NCBI GenBank assembly: GCA_002238645.1
Contig: MPMT01000046.1
Location: 1-38,005, forward strand
Direction of reading: 5' to 3'
DNA from: Alphaproteobacteria bacterium bin52
GTDB taxonomy: Bacteria; Pseudomonadota; Alphaproteobacteria; Thalassobaculales; Thalassobaculaceae
DNA: 38,005 nt
Position numbers and translations under genes: made by a program. Positions 1-7,267 of this stretch are shown piece by piece. Below the pieces are notes generated by a model, which saw only the letters and a list, made by a program, of their open reading frames with translations, was not told the DNA's origin and did not search any database. Numbering within the stretch: the first letter of the stretch is position 1; every line of letters begins with the position of its first letter.

Positions 1-233
1 TTTCTCGGGTTGACCACGAGGACCTCGTAGCCCCGTTCATGCAGGGACTGGTGGACGCTGCGGTGATAGCGCCCGGTCGCCTCCATCACCACCCGGGTGA
101 CCGAGTGCGTGCGCAGGAAACCGTGGAGCCCCTTCCAGTTCGATGCGGTGTTCTCAAACCGGCGGTCAACACCATCGACATGAACGTCGAGGTGTTGCTT
201 GCTGACGTCGATGCCCGCGACTACCTTTGTCAT
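1..233 (-). CDS. IS110-family transposase, N-terminal part (runs off the left edge)
   Basis: Reading the minus strand from the ATG at 233 gives an uninterrupted 77-residue start that leaves the window. It begins MTKVVAGIDVSKQHLDVHV and continues with VMEATGRYHRSVHQSLHERG and EVLVVNPR. The GIDVSK motif, with its first acidic residue, and the later E-A-T-G motif are hallmarks of the RuvC-like DEDD domain of IS110-family transposases (recombinases). The serine-containing C-terminal Tnp20 domain would lie outside the window. IS110 enzymes act with an RNA encoded in the non-coding end of the element, and a candidate is seen directly upstream. The family call is firm. Whether the rest of the gene is intact cannot be seen. 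Confidence 0.9.
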   Translation of the reverse strand, partial: MTKVVAGIDVSKQHLDVHVDGVDRRFENTASNWKGLHGFLRTHSVTRVVMEATGRYHRSVHQSLHERGYEVLVVNPR

Positions 234-403
234 GTCCCTCGTTCCTCGTCTTGTGACAATACGGGTATGTCCAGGCATCCATTCAGGACACGAGGGACAT
301 AAGGGAGCAGGCCGACCACGCTATCGTACGGGTCAATCACCCGAGAAACTATCGGTCCGACCTGCCCCTGAGGCCTCCGTCCCGGTAAGGGGACGGAGGC
401 CTC
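232..403 (-). ncRNA. Candidate IS110 bridge RNA
   Basis: Upstream of the transposase, read on the minus strand, three structured blocks follow each other. First is a perfect 14-bp hairpin (370-383 with 390-403, 6-nt loop). Second is a bulged stem-loop whose outer stem pairs GCAGG (307-311) with CCTGC (361-365), continues through GGG (303-305) with CCC (366-368), and contains an inner 5-bp hairpin (329-333 with 339-343). Third is a stem of 11 perfect base pairs (232-242 with 290-300) enclosing 47 nt. A 5' hairpin, then a target-binding loop, then a donor-binding loop, about 177 nt in all and placed upstream of the transposase, is the published architecture of IS621-type bridge RNAs. The fold was paired by eye and the RNA ends are estimates. 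Confidence 0.55.
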
Positions 404-1110
404 TCCAGAGTGCATCACCACCCCGGAAACCGTGTCAAAGTCCGACAGTTTTCCACAGATGCCCCGACACCAGCCGCCTGTGGACAAATCAACACCAAAG
501 GTGATGAAGAGGGTCATACAAGGACTTACCGATCTCGATTGATAGCCATTTGGCGTAGCCTGCCGGCGGGATCGAGCGTGATAGCGTCGATGATATCCTC
601 GAGCAGGCGGACGGGCGCCATGTCCTGGTGCCCCGCTCCGGGCGACGAGCCCGATGTAGAGCAACAGGGTAATTGACGCATAAGCTATATATCGGCCAAT
701 CTGGTCCACCCTCAATCAGAAAGGGAGCATCGGCAAAGCAACAATGATCAACAATGATGATGTACCTCGAAGCTTTGATCGGACATGGCGGTGAGGCCCG
801 AGGCCCACTTCCGGTCGCTGCATCGCAGCCTGACGGCCGTCCGATCGATCAGAAGTGACCAAGGCCTTGCGCCACGACACCGTAATTGCCCGAGTGCAGG
901 AACGGCGCGGCCACATCGCCGTCACGGCCGCCTGCCTCTACGATTGGCACGAGAGCCGGCCGAAAGAAGCTCGATCTTTCGAGTCAAGTACGGGCGTTTG
1001 TCTATCTACCGTAAATCGCTGGAGACACAGCAGCCTATTCCTGCAGGTCCGGGCAGACGCACGTCTGCCTCTGCACCTGGCAGCCAGCACACTGGTAACC
1101 CGAACGCAAC
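404..1110. other. Gene-free stretch between the IS110 element and cas3
   Basis: No ORF here resembles a known protein. The outer end of the IS110 element should lie in the first part, but no boundary was found. An imperfect inverted repeat, TTTTCCACAG (449-458) and CTGTGGACAA (478-487), resembles paired DnaA-box-like 9-mers and may equally be transposon-end sequence. A 10-bp near-tandem duplication (AACAATGATC then AACAATGATG) lies at about 740-760. The cas3 promoter must lie here unless cas3 is expressed from the left, but no convincing -35/-10 pair was seen and there is no Shine-Dalgarno sequence before the cas3 ATG. The stretch looks like decayed mobile-element DNA. Confidence 0.4.
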
Positions 1111-3699
1111 ATGACTGAGCGAACACCTTGGGGCAAATTTTCCGAAGGCGACAGCCACCATCTCGCGCACCATTGCGCTGACGTCGCTGCTTGCTTTGAA
1201 GAAATTACCGCATCGACCGTCGTGCGCCGCCGCCTGGAAAAGACGGCAGGCGCAACGCTGTCGCGAACCACGCTCGCACGCCTTGCGGTGGTCGCGTTCC
1301 TGCATGATTGCGGCAAGCTGCATCCCGGCTTTCAGGCAAAGGGCTGGCCGCACGGTCCATGGTCGGCCAGGCTGCATGGGCACGTGGCCGAAGGTGCCGC
1401 AATTTTCACCGAAGCGCCACTTGAACCCATCGCTCGCAACCTGCAGCTCGAAAGCCTGATCGGTTGGGGTGTCGACCAGAATCTGATGTGGGCCGCCATA
1501 GCGCACCACGGGCGACCGGTCGGAGAACTGCCTCCGCGAGCCAAGGCTGGGTGGGAACCTTTCCCTGACTGTGTCTACGATCCCGTAGCGGCATCCGCCG
1601 CAATAGGAAAGATGGTCCGTACCTGGTTCCCGGAGGCCTTCACCGAGGGCGGCGAAGCACTCCCACGGGAACCAAACTTCGCGCACCTGTTCAACGGCCT
1701 GGTGTCACTCGCCGACTGGCTGGGCTCGACACGGGACATCTTCACGTTCGTGCCCGACCTCGACGACGGCTACGCGGACAGAGCCCGCGAACTCGCCGAA
1801 AAGGCGGTGAAGGACATTGGACTCAACGTCGGCCACTGGCGCATGGCGGCGAAGGGGCGAACGGACTTCGGCACCCTGACGGACGGACGGACGCCCCGCC
1901 CGCAGCAGCGCTTGATCGACGACTTCCCGCTCGCTGACCAGCTCCTGATTCTCGAGGCTGAAACCGGCTCCGGAAAGACCGAGGCCGCCCTCTGGCGGTT
2001 CGTCCGCCTGTTCGAGGCGGGTCAGGTGGACGGCCTGTACTTTGCCCTCCCGACGCGGTCCGCAGCGGTCCAGCTCCATCGCCGCGTCAACGACGCCATG
2101 CAGCGTGTCTTCGGGCCTGGCGCTCCGGAAGTAGTCCTCGTCGTCCCGGGTTACCTGAGGGCGGGTGAAGCGAAAGGGCAACGGCTTCCCGAATGGAAGG
2201 TGAAATGGGATGACGACAACGGCAAGGATGAACAGATCCTGTTGTCACGCTGGGCAGCGGAAAGCACAAAACGTGCGCTCGCCGCTACCGTCGCCGTCGG
2301 CACCGTCGACCAGGCGATGCTCGCAGCACTCCAAGTCAAGCATGCCCACCTGCGCGCGGGCGCGCTGTCCCGGAACCTTCTGGTGATCGACGAGGTCCAC
2401 GCTTCCGACCACTACATGACCGAAGTGCAGGACAACCTGTTGCGAACGCATCTGGACCGTGGCGGACACGCAATGCTGATGTCGGCGACCCTCGGCTCAA
2501 TCGCTCGTGCCAAATGGCTACGGCGACGCCTCCCGACGTTTCGGGAGGCGACAGACACGCCATACCCTGCCCTCTGGGGGAGCTGCTCGGCCGGACCCCG
2601 CAGCGTTGCTGATGCACCGGAGAAGAAGACCGTTTCGGTGTCGCTGGTCCCCACAATGGCGGCGGACAAGGCGGCAGCGCTCGCTATCGACGCAGCACGG
2701 GACGGAGCACGGGTGCTAGTCATCCGAAATACCGTGAGCGGCGCCATCGACTGCTTCCGTGCAGTCGTCGCGTCCGGCGGGGCGGACTTTCTCATGCAGC
2801 TCAACGACCAGCCGGCACTTCATCACGGACGGTTCGCCCCGGAGGACCGGAAACTGCTCGACGGCTCCGTCGAAGAGGCGCTGTGCCCGAAGCGCACGGC
2901 CGCCAGCGGAAAAATCGTGATCGGAACCCAGACCCTCGAGCAAAGCCTCGACATCGACGCGGACTGGCTGCTCACCGATCTCTGTCCCGCCGATGTGCTG
3001 CTGCAACGCATCGGCCGGCTGCACCGCCATGCGGAATGCCTACGCCCCACCACCTTCGCCCGAGCCCAGTGCCGGATCATGGTCCCCGAGGACGGCCTCG
3101 CGGAACTTCTTGAACCCCGGTTCATACACGGCTTGGGAGCGTGGGAGAGTCCGCATGGGCGGGTCGGCATCTATCGGGACGTCTCCGGGCTCGAACTCAC
3201 GCGCCGGCTGGTCGCGAAAAACCCTGTCTGGGAAATCCCGGCCGAGAACCGGAGCCTTGTTGAAAGCGCCACCCATCCCGAGCAAGTGGAAGCACTTCAT
3301 CAGGAACTCGGAAAAGAGTGGGCCGACTACTGGAATGCCATCCGCGGCACAGACATGGCCGAGAGTGGAGCGGCAAGAACTTCAGTGTTGCAGGTCGATA
3401 ATCCATTCGCGGGCCTGAAGTTCCCGGACCGCAACGAACAGTACATCCGTACCCGGCTCGGTGCGGAAGGAGCGCGAATTGTGTTCAGCAACCCAGTGCC
3501 GGGCCCGTTCGGTGCCGAGATCTCCCGCTTGACGCTGCCCTCGCACTGGTGTCACGACCTCGGCGATATCCCCGAGGTGGTGCCTGAAAAAGCGCCGGGC
3601 GGCCTCTTCCTTCGCATAGGCCACCGCCAGTTCTTCTACGACCGCCACGGGTTGACAAAAATTCAGACGCTGCCGAGCAAGTTCGCACACCAGGATTAA
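1111..3699 (+). CDS. cas3: Type I-E CRISPR nuclease-helicase Cas3 (HD + SF2 helicase)
   Basis: Cas3 is recruited by Cascade to a target R-loop, then nicks and unwinds the DNA. The 862-residue length is normal for a fused HD-helicase I-E protein. The N-terminal HD nuclease shows a His-rich stretch at 16-21 and the H65-D66 pair in FLHDCGK. The helicase has Walker A AETGSGKT (283-290), a DEVH box (427-430), SAT motif III (458-460) and motif VI QRIGRLHRH (632-640). All signature motifs are present, so the enzyme looks active. The ATG at 1111 has no visible ribosome-binding site. Unlike the rest of the operon, cas3 is separated from casA by 289 bp containing a promoter and a degenerate mini-CRISPR, so it is probably transcribed separately from the Cascade genes. 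Confidence 0.96.
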   Translation: MTERTPWGKFSEGDSHHLAHHCADVAACFEEITASTVVRRRLEKTAGATLSRTTLARLAVVAFLHDCGKLHPGFQAKGWPHGPWSARLHGHVAEGAAIFTEAPLEPIARNLQLESLIGWGVDQNLMWAAIAHHGRPVGELPPRAKAGWEPFPDCVYDPVAASAAIGKMVRTWFPEAFTEGGEALPREPNFAHLFNGLVSLADWLGSTRDIFTFVPDLDDGYADRARELAEKAVKDIGLNVGHWRMAAKGRTDFGTLTDGRTPRPQQRLIDDFPLADQLLILEAETGSGKTEAALWRFVRLFEAGQVDGLYFALPTRSAAVQLHRRVNDAMQRVFGPGAPEVVLVVPGYLRAGEAKGQRLPEWKVKWDDDNGKDEQILLSRWAAESTKRALAATVAVGTVDQAMLAALQVKHAHLRAGALSRNLLVIDEVHASDHYMTEVQDNLLRTHLDRGGHAMLMSATLGSIARAKWLRRRLPTFREATDTPYPALWGSCSAGPRSVADAPEKKTVSVSLVPTMAADKAAALAIDAARDGARVLVIRNTVSGAIDCFRAVVASGGADFLMQLNDQPALHHGRFAPEDRKLLDGSVEEALCPKRTAASGKIVIGTQTLEQSLDIDADWLLTDLCPADVLLQRIGRLHRHAECLRPTTFARAQCRIMVPEDGLAELLEPRFIHGLGAWESPHGRVGIYRDVSGLELTRRLVAKNPVWEIPAENRSLVESATHPEQVEALHQELGKEWADYWNAIRGTDMAESGAARTSVLQVDNPFAGLKFPDRNEQYIRTRLGAEGARIVFSNPVPGPFGAEISRLTLPSHWCHDLGDIPEVVPEKAPGGLFLRIGHRQFFYDRHGLTKIQTLPSKFAHQD

Positions 3700-3706
3700 A
3701 ACCGTT
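3672..3706 (-). promoter_or_regulatory. Predicted Cascade operator: partial protospacer abutting the casA-operon -35 box
   Basis: Read on the minus strand from 3703, the sequence GGTTTTAATCC (3703-3693) matches the first 11 nt of the pseudo-spacer at 3916-3926 (GGTTTCAATCC) except at position 6. In type I-E, Cascade flips out every sixth guide nucleotide, so that mismatch should not matter. From position 12 on the match is at background level. The PAM-side trinucleotide on the same strand is AAC (3706-3704), overlapping the first two bases of the TTGACA -35 box. Seed-only pairing would be expected to allow Cascade binding without Cas3 cleavage, which suits repression. The PAM preference of this system is not known from the window. 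Confidence 0.6.
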
Positions 3707-3733
3707 GACATTTGATCCGAAGCCGCGTAGTTC
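3705..3733 (+). promoter_or_regulatory. Probable promoter of the casA-cas2 operon (and mini-CRISPR)
   Basis: A perfect TTGACA (3705-3710) starts 6 bp after the cas3 stop codon. At 17-bp spacing the -10 position reads TAGTTC (3728-3733), which matches the consensus poorly. GC-rich alphaproteobacteria often have a strong -35 and a weak -10. Transcription would begin near 3740 and run through the degenerate mini-CRISPR into casA. The -35 box directly abuts the predicted Cascade-binding site. Confidence 0.45.
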
Positions 3734-3886
3734 ATCGAAGCGAAGAGGCACACTCACGCCTCCCGAAACAGGAAAGCGGCATGCCTTCCAGAACGTCCCT
3801 CAGCTTCTTGATGCACTGCGAACAACATGTGTCGTACTCCCGCACATGCATATCCGGCAGATTTTCGTCGTGCCCGTCGACAGATG

Positions 3887-3976
3887 CCCGACAGCCCCAA
3901 CGTCGGGATAGACCCGGTTTCAATCCGGCATCCACGCTTCGGCGTTCCGATTCCCCGCCGCAGCGGGGCAGACGCG
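3887..3976 (+). ncRNA. Degenerate mini-CRISPR: candidate CreR/CreA-type Cas-regulating guide RNA
   Basis: Pseudo-repeat 1 (3887-3915) keeps the last 11 nt of the array repeat, GGGATAGACCC, but has a different stem. CCCGAC (3887-3892) pairs perfectly with GTCGGG (3902-3907), immediately followed by the exact 8-nt handle ATAGACCC (3908-3915). A pseudo-spacer of exactly 32 nt follows (3916-3947). Pseudo-repeat 2 (3948-3976) keeps TTCCCCGC and CAGCGGGG, so the canonical CCCCGC/GCGGGG stem with a 4-nt loop is intact. Its handle is eroded. Orientation and the 61-bp register equal those of the main array. Cas6e cutting would yield a 61-nt crRNA (3908-3968). Such two-repeat relics beside cas genes, with partly matching spacers, are known as creA (CreTA) or creR. 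The seed matches the operon's own promoter. No clear toxin gene is seen between promoter and relic, so CreR-type autorepression is the simpler reading. Confidence 0.68.
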
Positions 3977-3988
3977 GCATGATACGCG

Positions 3989-5575
3989 ATGCATAGCGTC
4001 CTGACGGATCCGATGATCCGCGCAGTGCCGGGCGGGGCAATGACCCTGCCCGGAGTCTTGGCTGCACTGGGCCGGGACGAGATCGACAGCTTCCCCGCGC
4101 TGCGCCCCCACCAGGAGCCCGCGTGGCACATGCTCCTCGTCCAGCTCGCAGCGCTGGCGCTGGCCGAAGGCCGGTCCGACGCCATCCCCCGGACCGAGCC
4201 GGCCTGGACTGCTGCGCTCCGGGCGCTGACCAGTGCGTACGAGCTGGACGAGCCCTGGCACCTCGCAACCGAGGACTGGTCCCGACCCGCCTTTCTCCAG
4301 CCGCCGGTCCCGGACGGCGTCACCTTGAAGAACGAGGTGGCGTCCCCTGACGGCCTCGATCTCCTGATCACCGCAAGGAACCACGACCTGAAACAGACGA
4401 TCGGGCGCAACAACAGTCCGGAGGACTGGCTCTTCGCCCTGGTTTCCCTGCAGACGGGAGACGGGTATGCCGGCAGCGGCAACCAGGGGATCGCCCGGAT
4501 GAACGGCGGCTCATCCTCACGCGTCACACTCTCACTCGCGCCGCTCCCGGGCGACGGACATCCCACCATGAGCCCGCGTCTCGGAGCACGCTTCCGGCGC
4601 GACGTCGCGGTCCTCCTGCGGACCCGGGAAGAGCAGATCAAGACCCACGACCACCTGGAGTTCCCGGCAACCGGAGGGCTCGGCCTCACATGGCTCGCCC
4701 CCTGGCCGGAAGGTCGCCAGCTGCACCTTCGCGAGCTTGACATCTGGTTCGTCGAAGTGTGCCGCCGGATCCGTCTGGTACACGACGGCGGCGCCTTGCG
4801 CGGATGCAAGGGAAACTCCAAGGCGACCAGAATCGACGCCAAACGCCTCCACGGAGCGGTAGGCGATCCGTTTGCCCCGGTTCACAAGACGGACGGGAAG
4901 AGCCTGACGCTCGCGGGCCGCGATTTCGACTATCGCCTGCTCACCGAACTGCTGCTGTCCGGCAACTGGGAGCTGCCCCTGCTGGCCCGCACCGCAGCAG
5001 CCGAACAGGACGGCCGCCCCATGCTGCTGGTTGCGCAGGCGCTCGCCCGCGGCAACAGCAAGACCGAAGGTTTCAAGTCACGCATCCTGCCGCTCGGAGG
5101 ATCAGCATTGCGGGCCCTGGGGGCGTACCGGAAACCACTGCACGAACTTGCATCCCAGCAAATGCAGGAGATCGACGTTTTCAACAAGGCACTCGGATAC
5201 GGGCTCGCACTCGCAGCCGCCGGAGGCGACGGTGACCGGATCCGCAAGGAGCACTATGTCCATGCCCGCGCCGCCCAGAACCGCTTCAACCGGGGTGTGG
5301 ACAGCCTGTTCTTCGAGCACCTGTGGCACCGCTTGGAAGCCCAGGATCGCGATCACGAGGCGTTGCGAGACGCACAAGGGGCGTTCATCGCAACATTGTC
5401 CAACGCGGCCACGGGAATCTTCGATGCCGCGCTGGCGACAGGACCCCGCACGGGCATCTTCCGCGCGCGCGCTGAAGTCCGCGCGCGTCGCTCATTCCAT
5501 GGGCAGATCCTTCATCATTTTCCGAAAGCGTCCGCGACCTTGAAGAAGGAGGCCCCGGCAGATGCTGCTCAGTGA
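3989..5575 (+). CDS. casA: Cascade large subunit Cse1 (CasA, Cas8e)
   Basis: CasA is the large Cascade subunit that reads the PAM and recruits Cas3. The 528-residue product starts with VLTDPMIRAV, which corresponds to the LLTDPWIPV start of the Cse1 family. It then has LPGVLAALGRDEIDSFPALR and HQEPAWHMLLVQLAALAL, both typical Cse1 stretches. The start at 3989 is chosen because it keeps the conserved N-terminus, although no Shine-Dalgarno precedes it. A 72-codon reading frame beginning at 3781, behind an AGGAAA motif, ends at 3996 and overlaps the casA start, so casA may be translationally coupled to a leader ORF. Predicted Cas6e cleavage of pseudo-repeat 2 would leave casA with only about 20 nt of 5' leader. 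The gene overlaps casB by 14 bp. Confidence 0.95.
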   Translation: MHSVLTDPMIRAVPGGAMTLPGVLAALGRDEIDSFPALRPHQEPAWHMLLVQLAALALAEGRSDAIPRTEPAWTAALRALTSAYELDEPWHLATEDWSRPAFLQPPVPDGVTLKNEVASPDGLDLLITARNHDLKQTIGRNNSPEDWLFALVSLQTGDGYAGSGNQGIARMNGGSSSRVTLSLAPLPGDGHPTMSPRLGARFRRDVAVLLRTREEQIKTHDHLEFPATGGLGLTWLAPWPEGRQLHLRELDIWFVEVCRRIRLVHDGGALRGCKGNSKATRIDAKRLHGAVGDPFAPVHKTDGKSLTLAGRDFDYRLLTELLLSGNWELPLLARTAAAEQDGRPMLLVAQALARGNSKTEGFKSRILPLGGSALRALGAYRKPLHELASQQMQEIDVFNKALGYGLALAAAGGDGDRIRKEHYVHARAAQNRFNRGVDSLFFEHLWHRLEAQDRDHEALRDAQGAFIATLSNAATGIFDAALATGPRTGIFRARAEVRARRSFHGQILHHFPKASATLKKEAPADAAQ

Positions 5576-6122
5576 ACGCGTCGCACAGATTGCCGACACC
5601 ATGATCAGGCTCCCGCCCGGCCCCCTCGCGGCGCTGCGGCGCATGGACCCCGCCGGCCCCGGAACGGCGGCGTTTTGGCAGCTTGCCAGCCGCGGCGGCT
5701 TTCTTGACGCTGAACCGGAGCCCTGGATGCGTCTCGTCAGGATCATGGCGATCCTGGTCCCTCCAGGCGAACCCGGCCAACGCCCGCCTCTGCACAATCC
5801 AATACGAGGCCTCGGAACAGTGCTGTGCGACGGCGGCGACCCCGGCTGGCCGGAAGCCGGACAAAGCCAGCCGGTTGTCTCCGAAACCCGCCTGGCGCAC
5901 CTCTTGGCCCAGCGCCCTGAGCAGCGGCGGCGCACGCTCGAACGAGTGGCCCGCATGCTGGCACAGCCACCGGGACTGAAAGCCGGCGTCAACTGCACCG
6001 ATCTCGCCGTTCTGGTGTTGGCCAGGAACAACGGCAACCAGCCGGCAAGGCTGGCGCAAAGCTACTACCGGCGCCTCGACTCAGCGAGGCGCAAGAACAC
6101 CGAACAGGAGGCCACCGCGTGA
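5562..6122 (+). CDS. casB: Cascade small subunit Cse2 (CasB)
   Basis: CasB forms the dimer lining the belly of Cascade, stabilising the R-loop and the displaced strand. The 186-residue protein has the family pattern: an N-terminal helix region, ALRRMDPAGPG, then a C-terminal block VNCTDLAVLVLARNN followed by ARLAQSYYRRLD. The latter corresponds to the conserved R-L-A-x-x-Y-Y-R-x-L ending of Cse2. The ATG at 5562 lies behind AAGGAGG (5546-5552) and inside the 3' end of casA (14-bp overlap), which implies translational coupling. Length and motifs are normal. Confidence 0.93.
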   Translation: MLLSERVAQIADTMIRLPPGPLAALRRMDPAGPGTAAFWQLASRGGFLDAEPEPWMRLVRIMAILVPPGEPGQRPPLHNPIRGLGTVLCDGGDPGWPEAGQSQPVVSETRLAHLLAQRPEQRRRTLERVARMLAQPPGLKAGVNCTDLAVLVLARNNGNQPARLAQSYYRRLDSARRKNTEQEATA

Positions 6123-7267
6123 CTCGCTTTCTCCAGATTCACACCCTGCATTCATATACCTCCGCTCTCCTGAACCGCGACGACACGGGACTCGCCAAGC
6201 GCCTTCCGTACGGCGGCTCCCTCCGGACCCGCATCTCTTCGCAATGTCTCAAGCGGCACTGGCGCACGGCGGACAAGGACCCGCATTCGCTGCACGCGAT
6301 CGACGGTGCGACACACGCCTACCGGTCACGCGAGCTCGTCACCGAGAAAGTCATCGGCCCGCTCAGGGAACGGTACTCCGACGACATCGTTGCCGTGCTG
6401 GAACGGGCCTTTCAGAAGGCCGTGTACGGCGACAAGGGGGACCAGGGCAAACGGAGCCGACAGACGTTGTTGCTGGGCGCCCCGGAAATCGACTGGCTGG
6501 CAGGGGAAGCAGAACGCCTGGCCTCGGAAGCCGCCGGCAGCGCCACCGCTGCAACCAACGCAGCCGACAAATGGAGCAAGACGTTCCGGAGCGACATCAA
6601 GGTCCTCCGCGAACAAACGGCCCTACCGGGCGGACTGACCGCTGCCCTCTTCGGCCGGATGATCACCTCGGACCCAGCGGCCAACATCGAAGCACCCGTC
6701 TATGTCGCCCATGCCTTCACCGTGCACGCCGAGGAAGCCGAGAGTGACTATTTCACGGCGGTCGACGACCTGAAGCGCGAAGATGACGACAGCGGCGCAG
6801 ACACCATCCAGGAGACCGAGGTGTCGTCAGGACTGTTCTACGGATACGCGGTGATCGACCTGCCGGGCCTGGTCAGGAACTGCGGGGGCCAGCGGGAGCT
6901 TGCCGCAGCGGTGGTGCACAATCTCGTCCATCTCATTGCCGAGGTTTCACCCGGCGCCAAGCGCGGATCAACCGCGCCGTTCGGCCGAGCCGACCTCGTG
7001 CTGCTCGAGGCCGGCGACCGCCAGCCACGCAGTCTGGCCGCAGCCTACCGGTCGGCAGTGCCCCATGACCTCGAGGTCGCCGTGGCAGCCCTCGACAAGC
7101 ACCTGGCGCAACTCGACGAAGCCTACGCAACCGGCGAGCAACGCCGCTACCTGTCGCTGGCAGAAACTGCGCTGCAAAGCCCCGAAGACAGCGGCCTGGG
7201 CCGCCTCCCCCTGAAGGGCCTGGCCGAGTGGGCGGCACGCCACGCCACGGACGCGCCCGATGCCTGA
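6119..7267 (+). CDS. casC: Cascade backbone subunit Cas7e (CasC, Cse4)
   Basis: Six copies of CasC wrap the crRNA spacer and form the Cascade backbone. The 382-residue protein starts FLQIHTLHSYTSALLNRDD and continues LPYGGSLRTRISSQCLKRHW, both signature N-terminal stretches of Cas7e. Later come GLFYGYAVIDLPGLVRN and the PGAKRGSTAPFGRADLVLLE region. Translation starts at a GTG (6119) that overlaps the casB stop as GTGA, behind AGGAGG at about 6106-6111. It overlaps casD by 8 bp. In a type I-E complex, the Cas7 thumb insertion imposes the kink every sixth nucleotide that makes guide position 6 unread. Confidence 0.95.
   Translation: MTRFLQIHTLHSYTSALLNRDDTGLAKRLPYGGSLRTRISSQCLKRHWRTADKDPHSLHAIDGATHAYRSRELVTEKVIGPLRERYSDDIVAVLERAFQKAVYGDKGDQGKRSRQTLLLGAPEIDWLAGEAERLASEAAGSATAATNAADKWSKTFRSDIKVLREQTALPGGLTAALFGRMITSDPAANIEAPVYVAHAFTVHAEEAESDYFTAVDDLKREDDDSGADTIQETEVSSGLFYGYAVIDLPGLVRNCGGQRELAAAVVHNLVHLIAEVSPGAKRGSTAPFGRADLVLLEAGDRQPRSLAAAYRSAVPHDLEVAVAALDKHLAQLDEAYATGEQRRYLSLAETALQSPEDSGLGRLPLKGLAEWAARHATDAPDA

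Noticed and set aside
3740..3886. A creT-type toxin gene between the casA promoter and the mini-CRISPR
   Set aside because: No short ORF with tandem rare codons after a strong ribosome-binding site was found. The only candidate (ATG 3781) lacks that signature, so CreR-type regulation is preferred, without excluding CreTA.
3712..4268. Minus-strand open frame across the cas3-casA gap with a cysteine-containing segment
   Set aside because: It overlaps the casA start antisense, has no ribosome-binding site or family similarity, and the gap is better explained by the promoter and mini-CRISPR.
5060..5080. Second 8-nt match to the pseudo-spacer seed (GGTTTCAA) inside casA
   Set aside because: About one 8-nt match is expected by chance in a window this size. 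It is followed by mismatches, lies mid-gene and is flanked by GAA.
6941..6960. Partial seed match GGTTTCA inside casC
   Set aside because: Only 7 nt, in coding sequence and away from any promoter, so chance level.
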